64,000 nt of DNA from Pithys albifrons albifrons (taxonomy: Eukaryota > Chordata > Aves > Passeriformes > Thamnophilidae): contig NC_092463.1 of assembly GCF_047495875.1 (NCBI RefSeq), positions 34,475,724 through 34,539,723 of the forward strand, read 5' to 3'. The translations under genes and the position numbers were made by a program. Numbering within the stretch: the stretch's first letter is position 1; every line of letters starts with the position of its first letter. The notes beneath the pieces were generated by a model, which was not told the origin of the DNA, did not search any database, and was given only the letters and a program-made list of their open reading frames with translations. Below, in pieces: positions 1 to 14,625 of this stretch.

Positions 1-152
1 CATCTTAAAAATGGACCCACTGAGGAACAGAGCAATTCTACTGTTGCTGTCACAATTATTAATTTCTGACAAAGTTAAGAATACAGCCTAGGAATACTGA
101 CTTTCACTCCTGTGGTGGTTAGTAGGCTACAATGCCAGGTGAACACATTTAC

Positions 153-234
153 CTTGCAATGTATCCTGAAGGGCTTCAATTCGCTCCATCAGCCTCTGAT
201 TACAGTTTTTCAGGTGGTAATTCTCTAGCTCAAG
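153..234 (-). CDS. PLEKHH1: PLEKHH1 coding exon 5 (coiled coil), partial gene
   Basis: This 82-bp exon encodes 27 residues plus one base of the next codon. It begins LELENYHLKN and continues through NQRLMERIEALQDTLQ. The minus strand shows an acceptor TTTCATAG directly before CTTGAG and a donor CAAG|GTAAAT after it. The peptide matches the region of vertebrate PLEKHH1 that reads LEMENQHLK..NQRLVEQ (recalled family sequence), part of the N-terminal coiled coil. The heptad-like spacing of leucines agrees with that. It is the last exon visible, and the rest of the gene (linker, PH domains, MyTH4, FERM) lies beyond position 1. The intron that follows is phase 1. PLEKHH2 is the closest alternative, but the residues fit H1 better. 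Confidence 0.9.
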
Positions 235-4654
<4,420 letters not shown>

Positions 4655-4804
4655 CTGTTTTTCTAGCTGTGTCTCCAATCTGTTGATCAGATCCTCCTTT
4701 CCTTGCACTGTGCCCATCAGGTTCTGGTATTTCCTGTGCAGGGTGCTGTCTGATTCACCAGTCTTATCATTGACTAGTTTTATTTTCTCTTCCATAACTC
4801 GGAC
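4655..4804 (-). CDS. PLEKHH1: PLEKHH1 coding exon 3 (coiled coil)
   Basis: This 150-bp exon is phase 0 at both ends and encodes 50 residues. It begins VRVMEEKIKLVNDKTGESDS, has a central LHRKYQNLMGTVQGKEDLI, and ends NRLETQLEKQ. On the minus strand the acceptor is GTCATTATAG|GTCCGA and the donor is AAACAG|GTAGGG. The VMEEK.KL...LHRKYQ.L...QGK..LI..LE.QLEKQ pattern is the best evidence for PLEKHH1 over PLEKHH2, which has a divergent sequence after VMEDKLK. It is a classic charged coiled-coil segment. The adjacent upstream intron contains the antisense LINE insertion. Confidence 0.96.
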
Positions 4805-5106
4805 CTATAATGACAATCAGAAGGAGATTAAAACAAACAAACAAACCCCAAACCCCAGTGCAAATTCAGGAGCTGCTTATTTAGTGTTAAAACCATAACT
4901 GAGAATATTTGCCTTTCTTATTTTTGAAGTTAGGAAAGGAAAAATAAAACATCCAAAAAATACAACACCCTTCAGGTCACACTTAGTTTATTTCCACATT
5001 TGTGAAAAGAGCATTGTCCATTCATTTGTAATGCTGAAGCAGTAACAGAGGCAAAATGAACCATGAACAGACAAACACATTGGGGATTGTGAAATATTTG
5101 CACACT

Positions 5107-5121
5107 ATTAGTCAAGGAGTC
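5107..5121 (+). repeat. Target-site duplication, left copy of LINE
   Basis: The 15-mer ATTAGTCAAGGAGTC occurs here and again, perfectly, at 9118-9132. It brackets the LINE and directly defines the insertion borders 5122 and 9117. Confidence 0.93.
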
Positions 5122-5878
5122 TTTTCCAGGGACACCCTCTTGTCGCGGGGAAGAAGCTTGCGTGCCCTCATGAGGTTGAGAGCTATGGTGGAGGTGGTTT
5201 GTGCCACCGGTAGGGTCTCCCATGCCAGACAGGTCTCAGCTGAAGGGTCAGACAAAGTGTGTCCACGGGCAGGATGGGCTTGCTAGCCGTCTGGCAACCA
5301 TCCTAGGAGAAGGACAACTCCAACCCCAAACCCGGGCAGATGGAGCTCGTTTAGCCCTGTAAGGCCATCCATCTAAGAGAAGGATACTCTAACCAAACCT
5401 ACGTCCTGAGGTATTGGCTGTCACCGTCCAAGCTCGCTAGGCCCTGGCAGATGAACCTTAGGAGTAAAGGGTGGGGCCAGTTCTACGCACGCTGTGCCTC
5501 ACCTAAAAAATCCATTGTGCAGGCTTGAAGGGTTCACCCACATTGCAAAGCCCTGTAGCGACAGGTGAGGGTCGAAAACGGCAGGTGATAGGAAGCAGCT
5601 GGAAGCCGCAGACCCAACCCTGCATGCAGGCGGTTCAGGATATGGGTCATTAGAGACTTGACCCCGGAGATGACAGTCTCTTGCGGCAGCATCCTGAATG
5701 ACCAAGCAGCCTTTTCTAGGGACAGCACTGCTTGCTCCACACGGAGAGGGGCCTAGCAAAGGTTGCCTAAACAAAGCTCATCTCCACACCCGGTTGGATA
5801 ACCACAGCCAACCGGCATCTTCCATGCAGTCAAACAAAAACAAAGAGATTTCAAAGGCATACACCTGCCTGCAAAGGT
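5122..5878 (+). other. LINE 5' untranslated leader
   Basis: This region precedes the endonuclease frame. It has no convincing long ORF and probably holds the internal promoter. About 5413-5554 reappears, in reverse orientation and with substitutions, inside the composite SINE at 32007-32148. The shared core includes GGTGGGGCCAGTTCT and GCTGTGCCTCACCTAAAAAA. Confidence 0.75.
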
Positions 5879-7069
5879 GTGCTCAAACTAACACTCGCAT
5901 GTTGGAACATCAGAACCATGCTTGATACTGGGGATAGTGGACGTCCTGAGCGTCGTTCTGCTCTAATTGCCCACGAACTGTCACGGCTCAACATTGACAT
6001 TGCTGCTCTCAGTGAAGTTCGTCTTCATGATCAAGGCAGCCTTAAAGAACATGGTGCTGGCTACACACTCTACTGGTTGGGCAAACCCAAAACCGAAAGA
6101 CACCTTTCAGGAGTTGGCTTCATGATCAAAAACTCCATTGCCTCCAAACTTGAAAATCTGCCGACAGGTCATTCCGATCGCATTATGTCCTTACGCCTCC
6201 CTCTACACAACAAGCAACATGTTGTTCTTTTTAGCATATATGCCCCAACTCTGCAAGCTGACGCAGCAGAAAAAGACAAATTCTACACAGACCTGCGCCG
6301 CCTCACCCAAAATGCTCCTGCAGATGATAAGATCATAATCCTTGGTGACTTCAGCGTCAGAGTAGGTAAGAATTCTGAAGCCTGGAAAGGAGTCCTGGGC
6401 AAGCATGGCATTGGAAACTACAACGACAACAGACACCTCCTGCTAGAGTTTTGCGCAGAACCATCACCATCACCAACACTATCTTTCAACAGAAAGACAG
6501 CCTGAAGACAACCTGGATGCATCCTTGATCCAAGCACTGGCACCTCATTGACTATATCTTAGTACAACAGAGAAATATCAGTGATGTCCGTCATACTCGA
6601 GTGATGCCGAGTGCAGAATGTCAAACAGACCACCGCCTTGTGTGCTGCAAACTTAACCTCCACTTCAAGCCCAAATCTAAGAGAGGTGGCATTCCAAGGA
6701 GGAGGCTCCAAGTCAGCAATCTTCAAACAGCCACAGTGAGAGACAGCTTCCAGGGAAACCTTCAAACTAGACTTAAAGATAATCCCATAGATCCCTCTCC
6801 TGAAGTGCTTTGGCAACATATTAAAAGTTGCATCCTGCAGTCCTCTGAAGAGTCCCTAGGGTTCTCCTCCAAGAAAAACAAAGACTGGTTTGATGAGAAC
6901 AATCAAGAGATCCACGAATTGCTGAAGAAGAAGAGAACTGCTCACCAAGCACACCTTGCTCAGCCATCTTGCCGTATAAAAAAAGCTGCCTTTCGTCTTG
7001 CATGCAGCAAGCTCCAACAGAAACTTCGAGACATCCAGAACAAATGGTGGCTCGACCTAGCAGAAAAGA
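5879..7069 (+). pseudogene. LINE endonuclease region, broken by two frameshifts and a stop
   Basis: The apurinic endonuclease domain begins LTLACWNIRTML near the first codons of the 5879-6505 frame. Visible motifs are WN (W9, N10), SEVR (E46) and the GDF motif (D157), and TDHR lies at about 6625-6636 in the shifted frame. The frame shifts near 6461-6470, a TGA stands at 6526-6528 in the new frame, and a second shift near 7069 returns to the original frame. Endonuclease and RT were therefore once one reading frame. In the GDF motif, Ser159 replaces the Asn that is usual in GDFN and normally catalytic. The true start codon is unclear, since the frame opens on GTG and may continue upstream. The product would be inactive as it stands. 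Confidence 0.87.
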
Positions 7070-7084
7070 CAACTATGTGCAGAT

Positions 7085-9070
7085 TTGGGTGACCAAAGAG
7101 GATTCTATGAGGCCCTGAAAGCAGTGTACGGACCCACACACCAGGTTCAAAGCCCCCTACTCAGTGCAGATGGTCAACTGCTTCTAACGGATAAAACCTC
7201 CATCCTGAACCGATGGTCTGAGCACTTTCAGACTCTCTTCAGTGCCAGCCGTGTAGTCCAAGGCTCAGCAATTCATCACATTACACAACCAGTGAAACAT
7301 GAATTGGATGCAGCCCCTGCTATGGGAGAGATACTCAAGGCCATACAGCAGGTGAAAACTGGCAAGGCAGCTGGGGTTGATGGAATTCCACCTGAAATCT
7401 GGAAGCATGGAGGTCAAGCACTCCATGTCAAATTCCACAAGCTTGTTGTGCGTTGCTGGGAACAAGGGGAACTACCACCAGATCTCCGTGATGCAGTAAT
7501 CATCACCCTGTACAAGAAGAAAGGAGAAAAATCAGACTGCTCAAATTACCGAGGTATTACTTTGCTCTCCATTGCTGGTAAAATCCTTGCAAGAATACTT
7601 CTGAACAGATTAGTACCCACTATTGCAGAAGAACTTCTACCTGAAAGCCAGTGTGGTTTCAGAGCCAATAGGAGCACCACAGACATGGTGTTTGTTCTCA
7701 GACAACTGCAAGAGAAGTGTAGGGAACAGAACAAAGGTCTCTATGTAACCTTCGTTGACCTCACCAAAGCTTTCGACACTGTGAGCAGAAAAGGCCTGTG
7801 GCAGATCTTGGAACGTTTAGGATGTCCCCCCAAGTTCCTCAAAATGATCATCCTGCTACATGAGGATCAGCGTGGACAAGTCAGATATGGCGATGCACTC
7901 TCTGAGCCCTTTCCAATAACCAATGGTGTGAAACAAGGTTGCGTTCTTGCACCAACTCTATTCACAATCTTCTTCAGCATGATGCTCCAAAGAGCCACAG
8001 CAGACCTCGATGAAGAAAACGGCATCTACATCCGATATCGTACCGATGGAAGCCTATTCAACCTAAGGCGACTGAAGGCCCACACCAAGACCCTGAATCA
8101 CCTTGTCCGTGAGCTGCTTTTTGCTGATGATGCCGCCCTCGTTGCTCACACAGAAGCAGCTCTGCAGCGCTTAACATCCTGCTTTGCAGAGGCTGCTGAG
8201 CTTTTTGGGCTGGAAGTCAGCCTGAAGAAGACAGAAGTTCTCTACCAATCTGCACCTCAAGAAGTCTTCCATCATCCTCACATCACCATAGGCAATTCAG
8301 AGCTTAAGTCAGTCCAGCAGATCACCTATCTGGGAAGTATCATTTCCTCAGACGGTAAGATTGACAAAGAGATAGACAACAGACTGGCAAAGGCATACAG
8401 AGCCTTCGGAAAACTCCATAAAAGAGTCTGGTCCAATAAACACCTGAAGAAAAGTACAAAGATCAGTGTCTACAGAGCCACTGTACTCTCTACTCTTTTA
8501 TATGGGTCTGAATCATGGGTCATCTACCGCCACCACCTGCGGCTTCTTGAACGCTTCCATCAGTGCTGCCTCTGTTCAATCCTAAACATCCACTGGTCTG
8601 ATTACATGACCAATGTGTCTGTTCTTGAACAGGCAGGGGTCAGCAGTATTGAGGCCATGCTGATGAGAACGCAGCTGCGCTGGGCAGGGCACGTCTCAAG
8701 GATGGAGGATCACCGCCTTCCGAAGATTGTGCTCTATGGTGAACTCGCCACCGGCTGCCGCAGGAGAGGAGCCCCAAAGAAGAGATACAAGTACTGCCTG
8801 AAACAACACCTCAGCCTTGGCCATATTGACTGCCACCAATGGTCCACTCTGGCCTCCAATCGGGATTCATGGAGACACACCATTCACGACGCTGCTGCTT
8901 CCTTTGAGAATGCACGGAGAGTCAGTCTTGAGGAAAAAAGACAACGCAGAAAGAACCGTTCCTTGCCAGTGTCACCTAGGGAGACGTTCCGCTCTGCCTT
9001 TTGTGACCGGACCTGCCTATCCCGTATCGGCCTTTTTAGCCACCAGCACGCTTGCAGCAAGCGTGGGTAG
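7085..9070 (+). CDS. LINE reverse transcriptase, 661-codon uninterrupted frame
   Basis: Reverse transcriptase of the RTE-type LINE, used for target-primed reverse transcription of element RNA. In order: KTGKAAGVDGIPPEIW (about residue 90), YRGITLLSIAGKIL, motif A FVDLTKAFD (D225, D231), motif B NGVKQGC (280-286), motif C FADD (346-349) with both catalytic aspartates, motif D GLEVSLKKTEV and motif E ITYLGS. The C-terminal part has YGSESW, RWAGHVSRMED and a Cys/His knuckle C640-X3-C644-X8-H653-X3-C657. All catalytic residues are present. The frame opens at a TTG only because a frameshift lies just upstream, so this is the C-terminal part of a longer EN-RT polyprotein, not a free gene. Such an open frame suggests fairly recent insertion. 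It probably has no independent expression. Confidence 0.92.
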   Translation: MGDQRGFYEALKAVYGPTHQVQSPLLSADGQLLLTDKTSILNRWSEHFQTLFSASRVVQGSAIHHITQPVKHELDAAPAMGEILKAIQQVKTGKAAGVDGIPPEIWKHGGQALHVKFHKLVVRCWEQGELPPDLRDAVIITLYKKKGEKSDCSNYRGITLLSIAGKILARILLNRLVPTIAEELLPESQCGFRANRSTTDMVFVLRQLQEKCREQNKGLYVTFVDLTKAFDTVSRKGLWQILERLGCPPKFLKMIILLHEDQRGQVRYGDALSEPFPITNGVKQGCVLAPTLFTIFFSMMLQRATADLDEENGIYIRYRTDGSLFNLRRLKAHTKTLNHLVRELLFADDAALVAHTEAALQRLTSCFAEAAELFGLEVSLKKTEVLYQSAPQEVFHHPHITIGNSELKSVQQITYLGSIISSDGKIDKEIDNRLAKAYRAFGKLHKRVWSNKHLKKSTKISVYRATVLSTLLYGSESWVIYRHHLRLLERFHQCCLCSILNIHWSDYMTNVSVLEQAGVSSIEAMLMRTQLRWAGHVSRMEDHRLPKIVLYGELATGCRRRGAPKKRYKYCLKQHLSLGHIDCHQWSTLASNRDSWRHTIHDAAASFENARRVSLEEKRQRRKNRSLPVSPRETFRSAFCDRTCLSRIGLFSHQHACSKRG

Positions 9071-9117
9071 TGCCCTTCTCAAATCTTCGTTCACGAAGCC
9101 GAGCCATGATGATGATG
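9071..9117 (+). repeat. LINE 3' end with GAT/ATG triplet tail
   Basis: After the RT stop, about 35 bp of 3' sequence leads into a run of GAT triplets next to the target duplication. The stretch 9072-9107 is matched by the 3' end of the SINE at 31974-32011. In LINE/SINE pairs such shared ends are the part recognised by the LINE reverse transcriptase. Confidence 0.85.
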
Positions 9118-9132
9118 ATTAGTCAAGGAGTC
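9118..9132 (+). repeat. Target-site duplication, right copy of LINE
   Basis: Perfect second copy of the 15-mer at 5107-5121, immediately after the (GAT)n tail. Confidence 0.93.
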
Positions 9133-10459
9133 CACACAGGCCCCACAGTCTCCATGGACATATGGACAAGGTATATCCTTTTCAATAGCATGGTCACCTT
9201 TCTACCTCATTCACTACCAAGGTATACACCACAAAATGCTGTCCTTTTGCTTGAGATTAAGATTTCTATAGGAAAATGTACTATGCGGTTCTTTCTTCCT
9301 CCTATCCCCAGTTAAGACAGTGTTTTGGCAACTAGTGTCTTTCTGCCAAGTGTTTTCTCCAGAACTGCTAAGGAGTTACCATGCGAGATGTTTCAGAAGA
9401 TTTGCCTATCTCTGAGCTCCTGCCAGCGCCAACACTTTTTCATTTAAGCAAGAGAAACACTATTGTAATGCTCCTTCCCTACAAAGTTTCAATGCGCTAG
9501 AATCTAGCTGCTACTGAAGCATTTCAGGTTTTTAGCAAGTTTTTAAAACCTCTTTGCTTTCTTCAAAACCTGTGTCTCTCAGTAATGTCACTTTATTTTA
9601 CCATTATCTACCATTCTCTTGCAATGGATTAAAAGACTTCATTTCTAAAGAAGAATGTAATCCCCTCAACTTAACTCAAATGCTAATTGCACATAATGAT
9701 GGGAAAATATTTGGTTCCAACACCAACTTCTTCCCAAAGAAGCTAAAGCTGTAAAGAAACTAACTCCAGATACCATTAATTTAGCATGAATTCAGAAGCA
9801 GGAAGACAGAATACAGGCAGCCATCTGAGCACTTCACAGAAACTGTGCGAGAGAAGTTACTCATGCTCTGTTGAGCAGCCTACACTTCATACTTGCAGAA
9901 GCCGTGTTTTGTCCTCCTGTCTGCCTATATTAGGCAGGGAAGCCAACCGCCTCTTCCTCACACTGAACCAGAAAGGTAGGCGCCCAACATCCGAGCCAGA
10001 AAACTAAGCCTGCTGAGTCGGATGTGTTTTTATTAGAGTTTAGGGTGATTATAGTAAAAAGAAACGGACCCTCCTTTCTGTCTGATGCCCAAATGCTGAC
10101 TCTGAACTAGAGGCTCAGTGAGGGGACAGCAAACATGTGATTTCCTTAATTGAGGTTGGCAGCTACAGGGAGTCCATTGAGTTAACAAATCCAACCCCCT
10201 CAGACTCCTGGGGAGAAAGATAACTAGGGATTTTGGACTTGATGTGGAGCCCTCTCATTTGTCAGCTGCTTCTCATTCATGGTGAATGTACTCATTAGTG
10301 GAAGAGAATGGTCCTGCCGTCACTCCTTCAGGCTGTCAGGCAGCAATGAAGTATTTCTCTAGCAACACTTATCTCTGGATGTGGATAAGGCTGCTGGAAA
10401 GGCAAACATTGAGGGTTGCTAGTCTTTAGGACCTGCCAACATATGGCTACAGAACTGCT

Positions 10460-10529
10460 GGTGGCAGGTGAGTGAAGGCAACTCATTTCTGCAGGTGGCA
10501 GGTGAGTGAAGGCAACTCTCATTTCTGCT
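10460..10529. repeat. 34-bp tandem duplication, two copies
   Basis: The unit starting GGTGGCAGGTGAGTGAAGG occurs at 10460-10493 and again from 10494. The copies are nearly identical, except that the second carries an extra CT in ACTCTCATTTCTGC. The high identity suggests a recent local duplication in the PLEKHH1 intron. Confidence 0.85.
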
Positions 10530-11926
10530 ACACCTTCCCAGCCAAACTCTCCCTTTCTTGACCATTCTCAGACCTGGATTTGACTTGCTCTCCAACTTCT
10601 CCCTTGCTGTCATTGCATCTTAGCATATCATGGACATTCTTACTCCTGTCACTGAGGTGTCCACTAGTATGAAACTTTCTTCATTGGCCTGTGGCAATAA
10701 CTTTTTCCTGCTGGTGGTGTCACAGCTGTCACTTTTGCCTGTATTATGTTACCTTTGCCTGTCTTGGTTGGGTGTGGACTTACTGATACCACTCTCAAGA
10801 ACAACTCTTGTTCTTGGCTGGCAATTGCTGATCTAGCACAGAAGTCAACAGCATGATGTCTAGACATAGCATCCTTCCTATAACTAAGATGGTCAGTAAA
10901 AAAAATCTTGATGCCAAATATCAAACTGGCATGAAATAGTATGTTCTGAAGACAAAATACCTTTCCTGGTACTTCAAATTCTTGATTCCTAGGCAATATG
11001 TTTCTCAGTGCTTATAACACTTCCTATTCAGTCCTTCACTACTGAAGTCATCTTTGACAGCAATGCTTGGCCATCCTGCGTGGCTTTCAGTTCTGTGCTT
11101 TAATCTCTGACTCAGTGCTCAGTCCTGCAGCCTTGTCCGGCTGGAGGGAGCGGCTTCACTTCAAACCTTCCCTTCAGCAGCGTTCTGCAGTGATGCAAGA
11201 GCCCAGACCACCTGGTGCTTATTGGCTGTTTTGTTTCTATAATACTCCTTATGGTGCAGACTGTACAACAGTCTGCTTCTCAAAGGTCCCTTGTTCTTTA
11301 TAGCTTGTTAACAAGATGAAGTCTTTCTCTCTCCCCTTCTGCATTATTCAAGAAGCATAGAAGGACTAGCTTAGACAATATGCCTAATTTGTAGATGGTT
11401 CCAGTAAAAGGCAATGAATCCAGCTCTTACTGTTTTTCTCCATGGATTCCTGAGCCAGAACAGTAATTACTAAAAAGAAAAGTCCAAACCAAGTGATAAG
11501 GGTGTGTCTGCAAAACCTACTTCTTTCACAGAACCTTCTTTACTTGTAGACAAGTCCTTACCAGTACACTTAAGTATTTGTTTTCTGAAGACCTGCCAGG
11601 CAGCTCCATCTTTGTGCTTTAATCCTGAGGTACAGCATCCCCTTCCTTTTCCACAATCAAGCATGCATATCATGGCCAAGGAAGTAAAGGCTGTGAGGCA
11701 GATACAACATGCTGGTTTTCACTTAGGGTTCAACATACTCAGGCACCTGCCCAGAGCTAAGGCCCAAAGACTGGGAAATAGACCAGAAATCCATTCACCA
11801 CTGTAAATCAGTGTTTCCCTAGCAGGGCATAGCACTGCAGAGTGATATCTGTGTGCTAGACTATAAGGAATTTAGAGGAAGTTATTGCTGGACTTGTACC
11901 AGAGCAACCATAAAAGAATCTCTTAC

Positions 11927-11989
11927 CTGTTTCTCTGCATCCTCAGCTCTTTGCTCTGCTTCTATGACTCTCTGCTCCAATTCCTGCAT
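11927..11989 (-). CDS. PLEKHH1: PLEKHH1 coding exon 2 (coiled coil)
   Basis: This 63-bp exon is phase 0 at both ends and encodes 21 residues, beginning MQELEQRVIEAEQRAEDAEK and ending Q. On the minus strand the acceptor is TTTTTTGGTTCTGAAG (a weaker AAG type) and the donor is AAACAG|GTAAGAG. The peptide is almost identical to the vertebrate PLEKHH1 segment MQELEQR.LEAEQRAE.AE.Q. It joins the LLAEK end of the exon at 18293 to the VRVMEEK start of the exon at 4804. A GA-rich tract just upstream (12006-12038) is purine-rich and is not the usual pyrimidine tract. Confidence 0.95.
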
Positions 11990-13203
11990 CTTCAGAACCA
12001 AAAAAGAAAGAGAGAAGAGGGAGAAAGAAAGAAAATAAATTAACATCACCTGGAAATTCACCTGTTTTGCTCAGGAATCCTCTATTTCTTGTGCAAGTCT
12101 ACAGATCTTTGGAATCTTTTGGGTTAACTCTACAGCTTTGACCAGGGAGAAAAAGAAAAGCACCTTTGACCTTTTCCAGTCTTCTGCCTTTGAATTTACC
12201 GGAACTGTTGTCTCATTAGTGAGCTTCATCATTCATTACATGGGTCAAGGGAATAGTCCCAAAGTCTTGACCTCATCTCTGCAACTTACACACCATGGGC
12301 TGTCCTTGCAAGAAGCCTGTCTACAGTACACCATTCTTCCCTGCTTTTATTTCAGCTAGGATTAGTCACAATGGTAAATAAAAATTAACAGGAAAGCTCA
12401 AGGCAGGTTCTCTATGATACCACACTACAACTGATGAATATTTTGCTTTGGCTTCAAAAGCATCACAGGCTCATAACTAATAAGATTAACAATGATCTTC
12501 ATTTTCCTATGCTTCTTTTCATTTAAAGAGCTTTGCAAACTGGCAGTTCTGTGATTTGACATTTTCAGCATTAGTGCTATTGAAGTCAAAGGACACTGAA
12601 TAGAATTTTATCCTAAACTTATACAAACCACTTCATTCTCATGAAATGCAGACATAGACCCCCAATACCTGGGGTTCCTCTAACAATTTACCACTAGAGT
12701 CCATTTTTTGGTGTGTTTTCTTTTTTTTTTAAAGCAACCTAATACCTAATTCAGTGCTTTCAAGGCCATCTTTCACCATCTGCCCCACTTCCATGGGTCT
12801 CAGATCTAAGCCCAGTATTATGAAGTCAGTGACAGAAAGGTGCACATAGGCAGACACCTCATTAGTCATGCAACTAAAAAAACAATTACATAAATTCAAA
12901 CCATGAAGATCAAAAAGTGACACATTTAGCATGATACCTCTCAGATTTGCTTTTCCAGTGAAGCAATCAAGGATATCACAGTCTACATAGCTTAATATCC
13001 AAATCAAGGATGCTTCCTTGGCAGAGGAACAGAGATACCACAGAAGATTGCACAGACAAAGCTGCTCTAACCAAAGACTCTTAGAGTCTTGGAGGAGACT
13101 GAGCACAAAGCAGTGTAACCCCGAGAAGAGTGCTCTGTGTTACAACATGAGTATGTGTCCCTTAGGAACAGCAATATACCCATTGTTTATCTGTTAGTGT
13201 CTC

Positions 13204-13830
13204 TGTCTTGGTTTGAGATAAGCAACTGCCAAGCTCCCCCAAGCACAGAGAGAAAAGCCTCCCTCCTAATACCAGGGAAAGGGAGGAAAAGAGAGGGGAA
13301 AGAAAAAAAACACTTCAAACTGCATTTATACTAAATCTACATATATTTTTCACAGAAAGAAAGAGACAATTAGAAGAGAGTACAAATATACACTCACACA
13401 AGTCTGCAACAACAAGTTCCCCACCTCAGCTTCTTAACGAACACACAAATTCTACTGTCCTAACTACACATTACTTAAGAAGAAGCTTATTCCCCAGGGA
13501 GACAAACCCAAGCAGAAAGGAGAGACCCAGAACAAGACATTTTACTTTCCTGAGGTACCCTGTGAGCCAGTGGTGGGCCTGGTCCTCTCCATCCCCCCTG
13601 GGACAGCATCGTGAGTCCTCCCAAGAGAAGGGCTGAGAAGCGACTGCCTTAACCACTCCCACACTGGTTCCTACTTCCCTGGAGATGATGTCATAATGTG
13701 GTATGGAATACAAAATTACTGGCTAGAAGAGGTCAGCTGTTAGCTCAGCCCAGCTCAAGTCAGCTGACAGCTTTGGCCTAGTCCACACTTCAGAGCCCAA
13801 ATCTAGGCCCACCTAGGTGAACCCATAACA
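13204..13830 (+). mobile_element. Degenerate ERVL-type LTR remnant (avian)
   Basis: The left end TGTCTTGGTTTGAG and the later GATGTCATAATGTGGTATGG followed by GGTCAGCTGTTAGC resemble the solo LTRs of avian ERVL elements, which have TGTCTTGGTTTG near the start and ATGGAATAC..GGTCAGCTGT internally (recalled family pattern). No coding region or second LTR is visible, and no clear target duplication was found. The borders are approximate. It is an old, non-coding relic. Confidence 0.55.
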
Positions 13831-14539
13831 GGCTCTGGATAGTCATCAGCACAGACAGGGAGCAGCAAAATATATTGGCAAGAGACAGGTGCTAACGTAA
13901 CTATTATGGAGACATAATATGCTTTGTGAAATAAAGACAGTTTGAGACAGTAGCTTCAGAATCAATGATCTCTGCTAGTTTTCTGATTAATTGCCAGGGT
14001 CTACATTCACAGTACAGATGGAACTCTGGGCCTTTTCCCAAAGCTATCCTCTTAAAGCAACCCTCCACAAGGTGGGCAATCTCCATGAAAGACTCAGAGT
14101 ATCTAAAGACAGCACTGTTCTGACTGTAAAACTCCTTGTTGTCCCAGCCTAATGACAGATTGCTTTGCATTGCTAGCAGTTCTAGATCGTGATCAGGACA
14201 GAGAACATATGTTGGGACCATCCCTGATCACTACAAAGTTATGAAAGTTCTTTACAAGTAGGATGACCTGGCTAAGTTCCAGTCACATCAACTACTTTTG
14301 GTCACTCTAATTCCCTCCATAGCCTTAAATGAACTTGTACTTTTCTTAACTTCCTGTACTACACTGTTGGGTTGTCCTACTATGAAATGCTAAATAAATG
14401 CTGTGTTTCTCATGCACACAAAGTTATGATTTTGCTCATCCCCAGTCTCAGTGGTCTCACTGGAGCACATTCAGATCTAATACACCCATGCTTGTAAGGC
14501 TCTTTCAAATCCCTCAATGAGTTAATAATAATGCTTGGT

Positions 14540-14625
14540 ATTTACATGAGTCCTTTAATTCAAAATGCTTTATAATTTGACAAATGCTACTAAGCAACGT
14601 GACTCAGGTCACATAAAAAACTTAG
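14540..14625 (+). repeat. Decayed MIR/CORE-type SINE fragment
   Basis: AAAATGCTTTATAATTTGAC followed by ACTAAGCAACGTGACTCAGG then TCACAT resembles the amniote MIR pattern (AAGCGCTTTACAAA...TAAGTGACTTGCCCAAGGTCACA). It is heavily diverged. Confidence 0.4.

Larger units (their letters stand above)
5122..9117 (+). mobile_element. RTE-type non-LTR retrotransposon (AviRTE-like), near full length
   Basis: This 4.0-kb element is flanked by a perfect 15-bp target-site duplication. It has a roughly 750-bp 5' leader, an AP-type endonuclease, a reverse transcriptase, and a short 3' end finishing in GAT/ATG triplets instead of poly(A). EN-then-RT order, no separate ORF1 and a trinucleotide tail are typical of the RTE superfamily. 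The C-terminal region with YLGS, YGSESW and RWAGHVSRM also occurs in RTE/BovB-like proteins. The endonuclease part carries two frameshifts and a stop, whereas the RT frame is open throughout. The element lies antisense inside a PLEKHH1 intron. The AviRTE assignment is inference from avian context and architecture; another RTE subfamily is possible. Confidence 0.88.
4805..11926 (-). other. PLEKHH1 intron between coding exons 2 and 3, hosting a LINE
   Basis: The 7.1-kb intron is more than half made of the RTE-type LINE inserted in antisense. Outside the LINE it contains an (AAAC)n run at 4831-4846 and a 34-bp tandem duplication near 10460-10529. The remainder (9133-10440 and 10540-11926) shows nothing I recognise. 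Confidence 0.85.

Noticed and set aside
10486..10500. Second CTCF site (CTGCAGGTGGCAG)
   Set aside because: It fits only 12 of 14 consensus positions and falls in a tandem duplication. Too weak to call.
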